Of a DNA stretch of 64,000 nucleotides, positions 1-12,863 are shown in pieces. The first letter of the stretch is position 1, and the number at the start of each line of letters is the position of its first letter. A model generated the notes under the pieces. That model was not told where the DNA came from, did not search any database, and saw nothing but the letters and a program-made list of their open reading frames with translations. A program made the position numbers and the translations under genes. Source of the stretch: Monilinia fructicola (taxonomy: Eukaryota; Ascomycota; Leotiomycetes; Helotiales; Sclerotiniaceae); contig VICG01000014.1 of NCBI GenBank assembly GCA_008692225.1, positions 372,001-436,000 on the forward strand. Reading direction: 5' to 3'.

Positions 1-1461
1 GGAATTTCGCGCATCTCAGATTTTTTTGGGCGCGCATAGCCACAGTGTGCTCTATCTAATTAATATTTCCTTGGAACGTTGGAGTTCTGAACCTCGGAAA
101 TTCGACTTCGAAATCATGCGGTTATTGCGCAATAAAATGCGATCTGATAATTACTGTTCCAAGATTTGTGCATCTACATTCCATGTGATGATGTGACGGC
201 CGTCTCAAACTCTATTGCCGTGGAATTTCCAAATTAGAGTTTGAAAGAGGGCCAACGACAGGTTTAGGAGTACCATGCGAACTTCAAAGGCGATTCCTGC
301 TTCTAGTGTGGGAGGAGTTGTGGAGAGCCAGTGCAAACCAAGTGCCAAAGCCGGATTGTCGGTTTTCTTAACGCTGGAATCTGGTACGCTTGCACTTTTA
401 CGTAGCAATAGTACGAACTAGAGGGACGACGGTGTGGTTTTGGCTTGCACGTGTTGCACTCTATGACTGCCTTGGGTCAACGAGCTTTGGCTGTGCGGGT
501 GGAGATGGGATCATGGAGGTCAAAGAATGTGTGGGGAAAGGAAACGAAACAGACGATGATGCGATTTCCATGTAAGGTTGGATCATGGAATTGTGGATGC
601 TGGGATGATATATGATATATCATACCTAGGTATATCATTGATCTAATGATTCTAATCATGGATGAGCTGTTTTGAGTGCATGAGGTGAGGACGACTCCGC
701 TGATGGAGTTTTCATCTCGTAATAGCATCAGAGCTTCAGCCTTGGAAAGAAAGAGGTGTGCAAGGGTATTGGATGGGTACTGGTCCTACTGGATGGGTTT
801 TGGTGATGATGAACGGTTGGGTTGAGGTGAGGCACTACTCGGTATACAGGGAATGATATTTCATGATGCACTATTCATATATATATACTTCGTATGAGTT
901 GGACAATGATATACCGCCAAAGGAAAATACATTGCTTGCAGAATCCAGAGACGGTAGTTCTCCCCTTACCCCAACTACACCATGTAGGCTCATACAGCAC
1001 ACTATCCCTATAGCCCCGCTAGCTTCTAGAACTACCTCCCTATAGATATAATCCTATCTTCGACGGAGTACGGAGTACAGTATATCTTTTCCATTGAATC
1101 CACCGCCCCGAAACCGAAACATCGCAAACAAACAATAATGCGGAAACTTGGATTTGGATCCGCGGAATCTCCACCGAATGAAATTTCTGTCCATCGGTAC
1201 CACCATCTGTTTCCGCCGACCGCCGGAGGTGTCTGCCTTACCGCTTTGTACAGTACGTACCATGTTGCTTGAATTACTATACTTACTGTATTTCGATCCC
1301 CAGCATATCACTCCACCGTAAGAATTGTCCGGTGCAGCGGGACCTACTGTAAGGTTTAGTCACAGCAATAGGTTAGATGATCGTGATCGTACGAGATTAG
1401 TACAAGGAGAGACCAACAGGAGATGAAACAAATTGGGATTCACATGGTTGCATCTTTTTGG

Positions 1462-1560
1462 TAGGGAGAGGCTTGAAGGGGAAAGGGGAGAGGGGAGAGG
1501 GGAGGATGCAAAGGTAGGGAAGGTAGGGAAGGGGAAGGGGAAGGGGAAGGGGAAGGAAAA
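1462..1560. repeat. Purine-rich G/A tract
   Basis: This stretch of about 100 bases is almost pure purine on the plus strand, built from repeated GGGGAGA and GGGGAAG units. On the minus strand it reads as a leucine/proline repeat, an artefact of low complexity. Such tracts can form triplex DNA and vary in length between strains. Confidence 0.75.
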
Positions 1561-4500
1561 AATGTAAGGAAGAATTGCGCAATGATCACCGTAAGCCGTT
1601 ACTCCTTCCTTTGTTCGAGGGTGAATTCAGGTACGAGATATTTTGGGAGTGATTTTCTTGCTTTTTCCGGCGAGGTTGGTTGGATATTGCTGAGTCTGAG
1701 GGGTTGGGTTGCTGTTGGTGATATCTAACACGAGCGGAATGATAGCCAGTTAGATTGATACTGTACGGAAACAGAAGTTCAATTCCTTCTATGGAAACTC
1801 TAGAATTACCCGCCTGGCCAGTCCTTCTTCGGGGATTTTTCATGATATAGGCTGTAAGGCAAATTAATGGAAGCCGAACCGTACGGTCTATCACTACTGT
1901 ACTGTAAGTCTGTACGGAGCAACTAACTTACCTTACACACTGGGATCCTGACATGAATGGGTCGCGGGTCACTCGTTTTCAGACATCTCGAGTTCAACAA
2001 CCTTATTATTCTATCTCAATTTTTCACAATTATGTAAATTCATAATTTGTACAGTATTCCTAAAAAAGAGACTCCAATGTCACCATACCCATATGAGCAA
2101 TATCCACAGCCGTCTTCATCCATGTACCTTCTTCGGTGACCTAACGCCCCGCCAACGTAACTTAACCCCATAAATGTACACACACATCAATGACGGATCT
2201 CCTCCCCGGCCAGCACTCCCACCATGCCTTCCATCTGCCAGGTACGACCTCCACTTCTTCACCCCATCCACAGCACAAGGATAGGTACTAGGTGTCGTGG
2301 TTCCGGCTTTCGTTATTGCTCTCCCGCCGGGTCTGGAATCGGGCGGGTCCAGCTCTATGACTTGTGTGTTTCGAGCAAGAGTGGAGATGTCCATATCGGT
2401 GACCCTCGATGTTTGAAGTTTGGATAATTACACGTGGAATGCTGTAGTTTAGGCTCTAGAGTCTAGAGTCTAGGCATACTTACTTGTCCTATGCAGACTC
2501 GATCACCCTTATGAATGTAGACACCGAGTTTGTTGGAGAACGGGACCGGCCGGACAGCAATTGAATTGTGGATTCCGAGTCCGGGATTGGTTCCGTGAAT
2601 GCATAATTCGCCAAGTTGTTTTCGCTGTTGTCGTTCATCTATTATTCCGTTTCTTTGCCGTGGGTTCGGGTTCGTGTTTGGATCAACGGTTTGGGTTCGA
2701 CTTGGGCTATTATGGAGTCTGGATCTACAAGGTTGGGTACAATAATAATGGGATATTCTGCCTGCATTGATGACGATGATAATGGCAGCAGAATAGCTCC
2801 CACGATGGCGTGTTGCTGTGTCGTGGCTCGTGTGTCCATCTTGGGCTGAGCTGAACCTTTGAGTGTCAATAATAATGTGAGGAAAATTTTTCTCTCGTTT
2901 CCAATTTGCTCGGGAATCCTTCCTTGGAATTGGATGTTGAATATTCTTCTCCACTCTGACTGTACTCGGCCGCCTTGAGATGTTTAACGTTCCCTTTTTA
3001 AGATATTATGGTGTGGTGGCAACGAATATGGAAATTTTCCTTTGGTGAAGACTTTTTCTCTCCGAGTGTGATGAAGGGGTACAGATGAGGCGCAAGCGAG
3101 AATGTTCTGGGCGACGCCGCAAAGGCTCAATTTGAACAGAATGAGCCTGACGTTGACGAGTTGGACTGCTATGTGGAACTAGGCGTTGTGCAAAAGAACG
3201 AAATTTTCTTTCTGATTTTTTTTACGATGTTTAAGGTTAGGGCTGTTGTTGTTACCGGGTCAGATACAAAGGAAAGGATTTGATATATGACTAAAGTGAT
3301 TCACGATGATTCAAGCCTCAAGTGGGGTTCGAGTTTCAGTACGGATGCATCTCCTCAAAAGATCAGCAAATACCTTTGTGTGTATATGATGTTATGAATG
3401 GATGAAGCAAGTATATCCCATTTGGTTGTATGATGGATTGTTGAGGTTGAAGATCTTCATTCCATATCGTATAACCACCGTATGATATGTTCAGCGGTTC
3501 GTACATTCAATAAATCCGGGTTGCCGGTACATGAACACTTTATCATTTACCAGGTGAATTGCACATGAACGAAAACTGCAAGATAAATGGGTTCCGGTCA
3601 CCGAGTTATCTGACTTATATTGTTTCAAATGTCGTGGAAAGTTCTATTGTTCTCTGTTCTCTCTTCCTGAGACCTCATGTTCAACATTGCCCCTTCACGT
3701 ACTCAATCAAATACTCAATAAACACTCAGTTAGCAACACCCGGCAAATTCCATATCTACAATTCCAATACCAGCCTTCCACTTTCCGACGTCACACAGCT
3801 AAATTCTGGACTTCTGCATCAATCTCTCCATGTTTGCTTTTCTCGTTACACTTTCTGACCAATATCTTGCTCACTCACGTGGAACCCAAACACCACGCCC
3901 CGAAAAGCCTACACAGCGGTAAAGCCCTGCCGTCCAATCCATACATTCCTTAGCGTTGACTCGGGAACCTGCATACGTCAAAACTTCCAACCTGTTTCAT
4001 CTGCAACCTCAACCCCGATCTTTGACCGGAAAGCCGTTGCTGGCCGACGCAAGGAGAAATGGCATCGAAGATTTTTGTATGCACTTGCTTGCTTGTCTTG
4101 TTGGTGGAGTGATACGGCAGCTTATTTGTACGTTTGTACGTCTGGATTCACGTGCAGTGGCTTTCCTCCCCCTGAGGGCCTGAGCATCGAAAATTGTGGG
4201 GAACGGATACGTGCATGAATTCGTTGGTACAAGGTCACTTTTCAATCACTTTATTAATCAAATGAGAGTGAAGGTAGTCTTATTTTGTCCCTGCATACAT
4301 CTTCTCAGTGTACAGAGGTTCTTGGCTCAAGTTGTGACCGATGAAGATGGAGATATCATGCCGAGATCACGAGATGGGGTGATACTTGAAGTTCTTGGTC
4401 TTTCAGATATCTATTGGAATCCATTCAATTTCAAGTATGTGAGCATCGTCCGTTATTTCTCCTTTTTTTCTTCTTCATATCTCTACAAGATGCATGTAAG

Positions 4501-7194
4501 GGAACATGTCACAACACCTGCATCGCAGCCTGCTGGGTGCAGTATCTGTTGTTCTCGTGATGCATCCGAGGATATTGCTGCTTTATGCTGCAAACATATC
4601 CAGACAAAATGCTGTGTTGGGGAATTTAATTGCAAGTGCAGCACGTGGAAAAGCGACGTGGGGGCTGTCTGTTGTTGTTATTTGCTTTTTCTGTGCCAGT
4701 GGTGCAGTGAGACGTTCTGATGCTTGTCCCAGGGGGGCAGAGAAGCAAGAATGTGGAGATCAGAAGTGGTATCACGAGTTTTGATCGTTTGTGCATAAGT
4801 TTGAAGGTACTACATTCCTTCTAACACGATGATGATGTATCATCGGCCTAGATCTCGACCGAGTGATGGGTCCATCGGGTCTGGTGTCGAGCGATGAGGC
4901 GGTAGAGCATGTCACTTATACTTTTATGGGTAGCATTACATACACGGAATAAGTACCGATGCGGTGTATGTACCCCGCACTATGTGGTTGATAGTCAACA
5001 ATAACGGGATACTTCCGACGGGCTACGATAGTAGTCTTGACTCTTGGGCCAGACGAGAGGAGTCAGGCTTCTAGGCATTATCTAAGGAAAATTTTGACAC
5101 TAACCGAAGTGACATGAGGGGGTTTCATGGCAAGCGCTAAAATCGGTTGTCAGGGGTCCCGGCTTAGGAAGATTTCCAAAAGCGGACTGAGATTCTAGAC
5201 CGTGAAGGTCAGTTGGCCTGAGTGGGTCTCATGGTTCTAGATTGGGGAGGGACTCTACCGAATGATCCAAAGAATCACGGGCATGGAAGGATGTTGTTGC
5301 ATGAAAAATACTGTCAAATCTACTCATGAGAAATAATGATGCATATTTCAAAGTGAATACACTGAAATCTAGCTGCTTCAGTGGTGGTGACATACATTAG
5401 GTATTCCTATACACTATGTATGAAATTTACCTCTCGATAGCTTGCTCTAAAATAGCATACGTCAAACACAATAGCATCTAGGGACCTACGATCAAGCCAG
5501 ACTCTGCTTGACCGGCATTTCTTGTTATAGCGGTTCAAATCTGTCCGTCAACCAAAGAACGCTGCATGTCATCATCGGGTCCTTCTTGGCTCGTTACCAC
5601 TTCCCAATTAGTATACTGTTGCTGTCATTAGCTCTACATGTTTCTTTTTGCAAATACAAGTATTATTTTATAATCGATTCGATCAAGATATAGCTAAGCT
5701 ACGCGGAGCATGTGGTACGCCCATGATACCTACATTGATAGGTTATTAGGAACAAAGTTAGGTTCTTTTGCATATAAAGGTGTGGTGATTGTTTAAATAA
5801 TACAGGCGAGAGAAGGCGCCCTATGACCTACAACACCATCAAGCTTCTGCTCGGAACCACGGTATCTAAAATTTCCAGTCATTTTGTAAGATATTTGTGC
5901 ACCGAAGCAGCCTTGTGGCCATAAGTAATAGACCCAGTCTCGCTACCGGTATCTTATATGCTACATGAAACCATTGTGATTCTCTTTACCCGGTACATGA
6001 TCATCCACGCAGGGTGCTTCTTGATTAATGATGAATAGACAATGATCGTACGGAATGAATCTGAGGGAATCGTGCAAACGTCAGGTTTACATGGAAACAG
6101 CTGGAGATTCAAGAGGTTTCAAGAGGTTATTCTGACAGTAGGGCTGTATGAAGTAAGGTTATAGAATGAGGTGTGCAGAAGTGAATGTAGTTGTACACTG
6201 ATAGAGCCATCAGCAAGATTTCGGATGATATAAGCTTCATTGTCTGGAACGGAAAGTGATATAGTGATTGTGTTCGGGACATCCGATAGATGAACTTCGA
6301 AGATGTCCTGGCTACCGGTATGCCAATCTTCGTGGGTGGCTTTGCCCCTTCGATGCTCTCGCAGTTTTAAAACCCGCTGTTCGGGTTTTCCAATTCTCAT
6401 GAAGCTTCTCGGAATGTCATTTAGTTTTATTTGGGCATGTGACAACTTGGTAAATAGTGAGGGACTTGCATACCTAGTAGATCTGGTAAGGTTAAGCATC
6501 ATGTCGTGTACCTTAGCGGAAGTTGATGAATGAGATGAGATGAGTGTTTTGACATAGCTTAGCTTCAATAGGGGTTCGACTTCCTCAGTTATGGAGGAAA
6601 TTCCAGTACCAATATAGTTGTTGTAAGAATATCATCGAATCCATCTCGCATCCTTTTCTCGGCGAGGTATTGCACGACTTGACATAAATGCATCCAATCT
6701 TCTTGAAAATGGCATATAAAGCACAAATCCGGCTAAAAATTCTCTTAGAAAGCATCATGCCTTGACGCGTCGAATTTCACCCTCAGGGAGGGGATATCTG
6801 AATTTGACTCCATTACTGGGTTGGAATCTATCTCGATTTCCTTCGAGATACAGGACTGACACTGCATATTCTTCATGCTATGGAGGTTATTTCTAGTTGT
6901 ATGGCTGAAGGATTGCCGCAAGCGATGATGGGATCAACCTGATGAATAGTTTCTGGCGGGCAATATGCGCTGAGAGGTTACCAGACTCCTTAGATTCAAC
7001 TTCGGCTAGCGATGGCCCGTCGCTGAAATACAAGTTCAGCGTGTAGATAGTAGCATATTATATGTAGTTTGAGGTTATTGATATCGGGAGAAACACCGGA
7101 GAATCAAGGAATAGGCGTGAAGACTGGCCGAGAAGCTTCTAGTTTGCACTCTGTGGACTTTATGCAGCATCATTTCCACCGAAAAGCTTTCATC

Positions 7195-7311
7195 ATGGCC
7201 CCAATCTATGCTACTTGGCAGTTCCTAACGTTGTTCATCCTTCTTCCTCATAGCCTCTCGACTCCCACCGCCCAAAGTGATTCCGCGCTCAAGAGTCTGG
7301 ATAGCAGATAA
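7195..7311 (+). CDS. Possible first exon of a small secreted protein
   Basis: A 38-residue frame opens with a typical secretion signal: a short N-terminus, then a hydrophobic core (FLTLFILL), then a small-residue cleavage region near LSTPTA. It stops soon after at TAA. No clear donor site or continuing exon could be followed in the next 600 bases. It may be the first exon of a small secreted protein, a broken gene, or a chance frame. Confidence 0.2.
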   Translation: MAPIYATWQFLTLFILLPHSLSTPTAQSDSALKSLDSR

Positions 7312-8709
7312 GATGTCAATGTAAGATAACACTATGGAGTACATTGAAACCCTGCTCCGCAGAGTTCCGCAGCTGTACATCTGGATTTCCACGTTCCTGG
7401 TAATGATTTACGTGGTTTGACGCATTTGAGGAATCACCGATCAACCAAGGAACCTGCTTCTACGCGGCACTCTGTCTGGATCTCAGCACCAAGTCTTTGA
7501 TCATTCCTCAACGGTAGACTCCACTATAACCGCAAGGTGAAACAACACATAATTCTTGCTATTTCAGTGAACGCCGCAGAACCGCACAACCGCAGAACAC
7601 CTCATGCAATACTTCAGGCTCATGGATAGTATCCTTCAGTATGATAAACACACATACAAAAGCCCACACGCGCATCTATCTCACCATCCAAAATAGCCAG
7701 GAAATAACACACCAAGAAAAGGAAGCTCAGTGCCGTCCAAGATGTCCACGAGCAGAGCTCTCCTCGGAACGAGCCTTTCCTATCTCTCCCCCACAAACCT
7801 CCCCCAACCGCTGCTTCCTTCAATCACTGGCTGTGCAATCTTGCATGGCAGTGAAGGCGACCTATTCACTAACTGCCAACTCCTAAACCTGGGCACTGGT
7901 CCATGAGAATCTTGGATTTGAGATCCGAAGACTCTACTGAGATCATTGCCCAATAAAGATGTGATTTGATTCGTTCCCATTTCCAGAGTTTTGAGAACCT
8001 GTCGTGTGCCTACAAGAATCAGTTACACTCTTGAGCCAGTGTATCCGCATCGGCTTGCCTACTGCCGAATGCTTGTTCTTCCCGTGCATTAACTGAGACG
8101 ATGAGATTGTAAGTATAGAAATTCGCACCACCCTTCGCACAATAACAACGGGACTACTAGGTAAGTATGATTATTGTTCATTGTTTTAATAACCTATATA
8201 GGAACTTATCAATACCAAGCATACTGTACTGCATGTGAACTCAGAGCACTGAGAGAAATCCCTCCGCCCCAGCCTATTCGTTCCAATAATGATATAACTC
8301 TTTTAGCCTCCATGGTATCATGCCCCGTCCAATACATAATAATAACACCGAGGCCGACAATTCTTATGCATAAAAAACCTCCTGGTAAATTCCTCCAGGT
8401 GCTAGCTGTACGAGCCTAATAATACTCTTTTAAACTCCTACCCTCATCCAGAACCGTATTGGATGTCTGTTCCAGAGAACAACCCACAACCAGAAAAATG
8501 CAATGCACTTGAAGATTAACGATTGAAAAGAAGTGTCCGATCAGGATTGATACCAAGCCAAATCTGATATGATCAAAATAACAATAAAACATGCCAACCC
8601 CTAACGCGTACGTTTATGATATTGGTGTAAAGAAAAGCCAACTGGGGGAACCAGCTATTTGAAGCCAGAAGACATCGAAGCATCACTAATAACGCCATTA
8701 CATTTCCTC

Positions 8710-10994
8710 TTAGAGAAAGCGTTTGGTACCCGGACTAGTAACAGGATCCGCACCTTTAACACTCATTCCCTCGGCAGCTTTCTTAGCCTTCTGTCTCTCA
8801 GCCCACTCACGACTAGCCTGACGACCTTTCTCTGCAGCTTCTTCTCTAGAACGTTTAGCAGCAGCTTCGCGCTCTCTCTTTCCTTTCTCAATCTCCGCCG
8901 TGTACATAGCATCTCTGCTATATATTTCCTTGGCGCGCTGACGCTGCAATTCATGATCGGAGTCCGAGACAGTGCGTTGCATAGCAAGACGTGGTCCATG
9001 AGAATGAGAGGATGCTTTGCGAGTAAGAGGTGCGGGCGGAGCTTTGGTGCGCGGAGAAGATCCAATCACATTGACTTTTTGGATATCGAGGATCGAGGGA
9101 CGATGGGCACCAACAAGAGAGCCGCGCTTACCGATAGCGTTACTGTTATTATCCTGAGAGTTTTCGCCACTAATCTTGCTCTGACGAGCTCGACTAGCCG
9201 CTGTATCACGGGGAAGAGTACGAGAAGCAACAGATTTGCTTATTGGCCTAGCTTTAAATTCACGTCTCTTGCGATCTTCTTCCTCCTGAGCTCGGAGTCT
9301 CGCTTCGTGTGCTTCCCTCTTGCGTCTGGAGTATGCCTCTCCTGGGAGTTCGAATTGAGAAGATTTGGTTGGTGGTTTTGTGGATTTGATTCTCCCTGGG
9401 GTAGTTCTTACGATTGTCATTTCCGATGATTCACGTTGCGCAATACGGGCCTCTCTTTGTTCCTTCAGTCGTTTAGCGACAGCCTCACCCGGAAGCTCAA
9501 AGGTTGATTTGGTGGGCGGCTTTGTAGATTTGACTGGAGACTTTGGAGGCAGAAGACTCGTGGGGCGTGGTACTTTGCTTGGGGATACCGTTGCTTGTTT
9601 TTCTGGGCTAGCAATCGGTCTTACATTTTCAAAAGACATAGACTTAGCCTTCTTGAGAGTTGGCTCTTTGGCTGAGGTGGGCTTGACACGCATTGTTGCA
9701 TAGATGGACTTGGGTCTTTCCGGAGATCCCAGAGCTGTGCCACGCACACGAACGCGGAGTCCAGTAGCAGGGAGTTCATCAATCAATCCTCGTTGAGGTG
9801 ATCCTCTCATCTCTCTACCAGGGGAAGCTTCAATTGCAATATTGTCACTCTTGGTTGAGGAAGCAACAAACTTCTCGGCGAGAGCAGCTTCATCTAAAGC
9901 ATCTATTGCGTCTTCCAAATTATCAAGCTCCTCCAAAGAGTCTTCGATACGAGACACAGGTTTAGCTGGTGATCGACTTATGATTATATCGATGAAAGAA
10001 TCCTCTTCAAGTTCGGCTTGAGGCGAATAGCGGGCAGGAGTTGCTGTTTCCTCATCCTCAGCTCTTTCGATTTCCTCCAGTGTCTTGACCTGCCTTGCAA
10101 AAGGGGAAATGACAGAACCGGCTGGACGGCTGTTCTCTTTCGAGGTCGGCAGAACCTTTTCTGGTGTTGGAGATTCGACATCCTTTGTCTCTATGTTGAC
10201 ACTATTCTTCATCGCTAAAGCATGAGAGAGATTAGTGTTATATTCACATCTAAAAGCATTAAAACTTCCAGTCTCCAGAGGAAAATGGGAGCCAGCGAAA
10301 AGAGATGAACGATGAGCGGAGGGTTGAGGAGAGTTCCAGAGATGATTAGGTGGTTTCCAGAAAACATCTCCAATATCAGCCGCCCTGGGAAATGAAACAC
10401 CCTCATCATACTGACCTGCTTGTTGCCTCGCAACTTGACCTCGAGTGGTTCGCCCGAAGGTGGATATTGAGTTAAGATAGGTTGTTCCATCATAAAATGT
10501 GGTTGTACAGATATCATTTGATCTGATCGGATTCTTGGAGGCTTTGAATTCAACATAGAGATGGTAGAGCGACCACCAGGTGGGCCGGCGACAATTCTTG
10601 GGACGATTACTGTGCTTGGAGTAGCTTCAACAGGATTTAGATGGTTGTTGCTATTCTCGACGATCTCAATTTCTTGGACAGTACCCTTAGTGTGATCTAC
10701 CTCTCCCGAAAGTTCTTGCTTTCCCTTATTTCGATTCTTGTTGTGCTTTTTGCTTTTCTTTGAGATGCCGAGAGCACTTCGATATGCAGCTTTGAGATTT
10801 TTCAAATGCTGTGTGATGTCCGTCTCTTCGCTGTCATGGGCCGCCATAGTATTCAATCCGGCTGCGTTTGAAGGAGCCAATGCCCTTGAAGCAGGTGTCG
10901 ACGGGAGTGGAATTTGGGCCGCAACTGATAACATATTATCCTCAGCAATATTGATCTGGGTTGGCCTTGTTAATCGAGACATCTCGAGTATCAA
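8710..10994 (-). CDS. TPX2-like microtubule-associated protein, with a frame change
   Basis: The protein is highly basic and Ser/Pro/Lys-rich, likely 700-770 residues, and covers two frames. The downstream 500-residue part (8710-10212) contains two copies of a unit reading KPPTKS(T/SQ)FELPGEA, each followed by a charged helix rich in R, E and K. The second copy runs into RREFKARPISKS. The FKARP ending after an RxxEE helix matches the style of the TPX2 C-terminal repeat of spindle assembly factors, so microtubule binding is inferred. A long charged coiled coil rich in ERQKAKK closes the protein. The upstream part (start at 10982 or 10994) holds a KKSKKHNKNRNKGK basic patch. The two parts join in a frame that stays open from about 10500 to 10213 (it contains GDVFWKPPNHLW), so the gene is continuous. 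The switch between 10440 and 10620 may be a weak-donor intron or a one-base deletion. It lies just downstream of dad2 on the same strand. The family name is tentative. Confidence 0.5.
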
Positions 10995-11789
10995 AGGTCA
11001 GATAGACTAGAAGCAGCAGATCGTCGTCGAATCGTGCCTCGGAGATTAGATGCGATTTTGGGTACAGTTAGACTGTTAGACTGCAAGGATTTGTGGAAAT
11101 TGCGTCTTCTTGTTTGAGTGACAGTCTTCTTATTCCGTATCCGTAAATTCAATAGGAATGTAGGTAGTACGAAGTGAGATGAATCTTTCCAAAATCAAAA
11201 GGTCTCTTATCGATTATGTGAACAGTCAATTCAAAGTTGTCAATGAAGATATTCGGTTCACTACAATGTGACTTCCTCCTCATTCGCGACTTTACATCAT
11301 CACTATAGCAACCGTTAGAGCTGTAGAAAGGCGCGACCGTGAAGGATGTTATTGAGAACTATTTTTGGACGAAGTGAAAAATAGATCGATATTTAGGTTC
11401 CGGGCGCAGAAAGAACATATTGAGATCCGGATACTTTTGATTTGTATTAAATCGTATCCATACCGGACCCATTGCAATTTAGCCTTCTGCGAACAATCAA
11501 ATTGGCTCACATCTGACTTTTTAAGAACACAGCCATTCCATCAGGATTCATGCGTTTCCATATTTATCCTTTTCGTTAAATATCTGCTTCGTTGTCATCA
11601 ATCATATCATCGTTCAAGGCCCTGCTGCTCTTTGCCAGCCATTCCCACATATACACAATCCCTATGAAGACCGTCCGCCATTGGTATCAAGACTCAAAAC
11701 CCATATCTGCCTGTTACGCCGTTCAATGCACTGACACCAGTCATGATTACATACTTTCTTCGAACTTCTCAACGTCTCATGTATGCTTT
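10995..11789. other. Intergenic spacer between dad2 and the TPX2-like gene
   Basis: About 800 bases separate the end of dad2 from the start of the TPX2-like gene. The stretch should contain the dad2 3' UTR and the promoter of the downstream gene. Only chance frames are present and no RNA gene or repeat is visible. Confidence 0.6.
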
Positions 11790-12278
11790 CTATTCATTTG
11801 ACTCTTCATTTGTAGTTGGCTGAAGCATTGGCGCATGCTCCGTAGGTATTCGGACTAGAGTTTGAGGTAGAGGCACTTCAGAACCTGTTTTCCTTTCCGA
11901 TTCTTCTTCCACATCATTTGGTTCCTTTGGTTTGGGTATTTTCACTAATAATCATTAGAAGACTGCGGTAGGCAGATGAGTACCTTGCGACCTACTAGAT
12001 GCCATACTGATGGCTTGCAGAACATTGTGCCAGTTTCCCAATACTGTTGCGACAGCTTCGGTTCCATCCGAAAGAGTCGAGAGCTTCTCTTCTAGCATTT
12101 GCATCTGTCCGGCTAGACCTGCACTTAAATCTCGTAGTTGCTTTAGATTCTCTAGCTCTGCCCTCTTCTCGTTGATGCGCGCCTGTAAGATTGGGGATTG
12201 GCCTGCGGATGAGCCTAGACTACCACCCATTGAGGGCTGTCGTAGATGTGAACCGAGGGGCCGAGATGAGTATGACAT
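11790..12278 (-). CDS. dad2: DASH complex subunit Dad2
   Basis: Dad2 is a small subunit of the DASH/Dam1 ring that couples outer kinetochores to spindle microtubules. The predicted protein is 145 residues in two exons: 12278-11996 and 11944-11790. The intron (11995-11945) starts GTAGGT, carries a CTAAT branch-like site and ends TTAG. Residues about 29-85 form the conserved helix: the ARINEKRAELENLKQLRDL segment, then a QMQMLEEKLSTLSDG segment, then the NWHNVLQAISMAS end typical of Dad2. The second exon continues into KIPKPKEP and an acidic tail. A second donor (GTACTC at 11983) would give only a 39 bp intron, so I prefer the first. The gene is divergent from sgo1, with 585 bp between the two starts. 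Confidence 0.88.
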
Positions 12279-12863
12279 TGTTGTGAGCTTTGCCTTGCTT
12301 TGCCTTGCTTTGGGGATTGTTTATACTAGATCCCAATGCAAAGAGATGGAGTAACTGGTCGGTAGGTAAATAGGTAAATAGGTAAATCCTACTAGTAGGT
12401 AGGTGCTTGCACTGAGTGCTCCGTATAGAAATAAAATGTCTTCCAAGTTCTCGCCATTCGTGACCAACACAATAAAATGTGGGGCTGTCTAGTCTTATCA
12501 AATCAGATGCAAGATAGGAAGGAAGGAACTTCAAGGAAGGGACCACGGTTCCACCTCCAACGCCTCCAATCACACTCTGTACATACTACGTCCTACAGTA
12601 GCGTAAGATAGATAATCCACGCCTAACTTCTTTGGGTTCAATGTAAACAAATCAATCAACCCACCTTATTTTTTCTCTGTACTTGTACACAAACACCCTT
12701 GGTGCTCCAGCGAAACCATCGACATCATCCTACTAACCCTTCGTCGCAGCTTCCGATCTTGTCAAGATAATTTCTGATCTTCTCATATCTTTCTTGTATA
12801 CTCTGCTCAACTCTACTCTACATCAATTCTAATCAATCTCTGCCGCATGCACTGCCAGCTCAT
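12279..12863. promoter_or_regulatory. Shared upstream region of dad2 and sgo1
   Basis: This 585 bp stretch lies between the divergent starts of dad2 and sgo1 and must hold both promoters and 5' UTRs. It contains a short tandem array of a TAGGTAAA-type unit at about 12357-12386, two TTTGCCTTGC copies near 12285-12305 and pyrimidine-rich leader sequence before sgo1. No ACGCGT cell-cycle box was seen. Confidence 0.5.

Larger units (their letters stand above)
1..8658. other. Gene-poor region, no well-supported gene
   Basis: I find no frame with recognisable domains or convincing splice structure here. The longest open stretch is on the minus strand at about 2463-2954. Its downstream part ends in GDRVCIGQ followed by a good GTAAGT donor, which faintly recalls the end of a LysM repeat, but no full domain can be read. 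Another minus-strand frame at 6119-6568 (149 codons) has no recognisable motif. A short plus-strand frame at 7742-7906 has no recognisable family. Base composition is mixed, with several TACGGAGTA-type words near 1065-1080. Most open frames here look like chance. Confidence 0.6.

Noticed and set aside
11945..11983. A 39 bp intron in dad2
   Set aside because: It is too short; the GTAGGT donor 12 bases upstream gives a 51 bp intron and a better protein.
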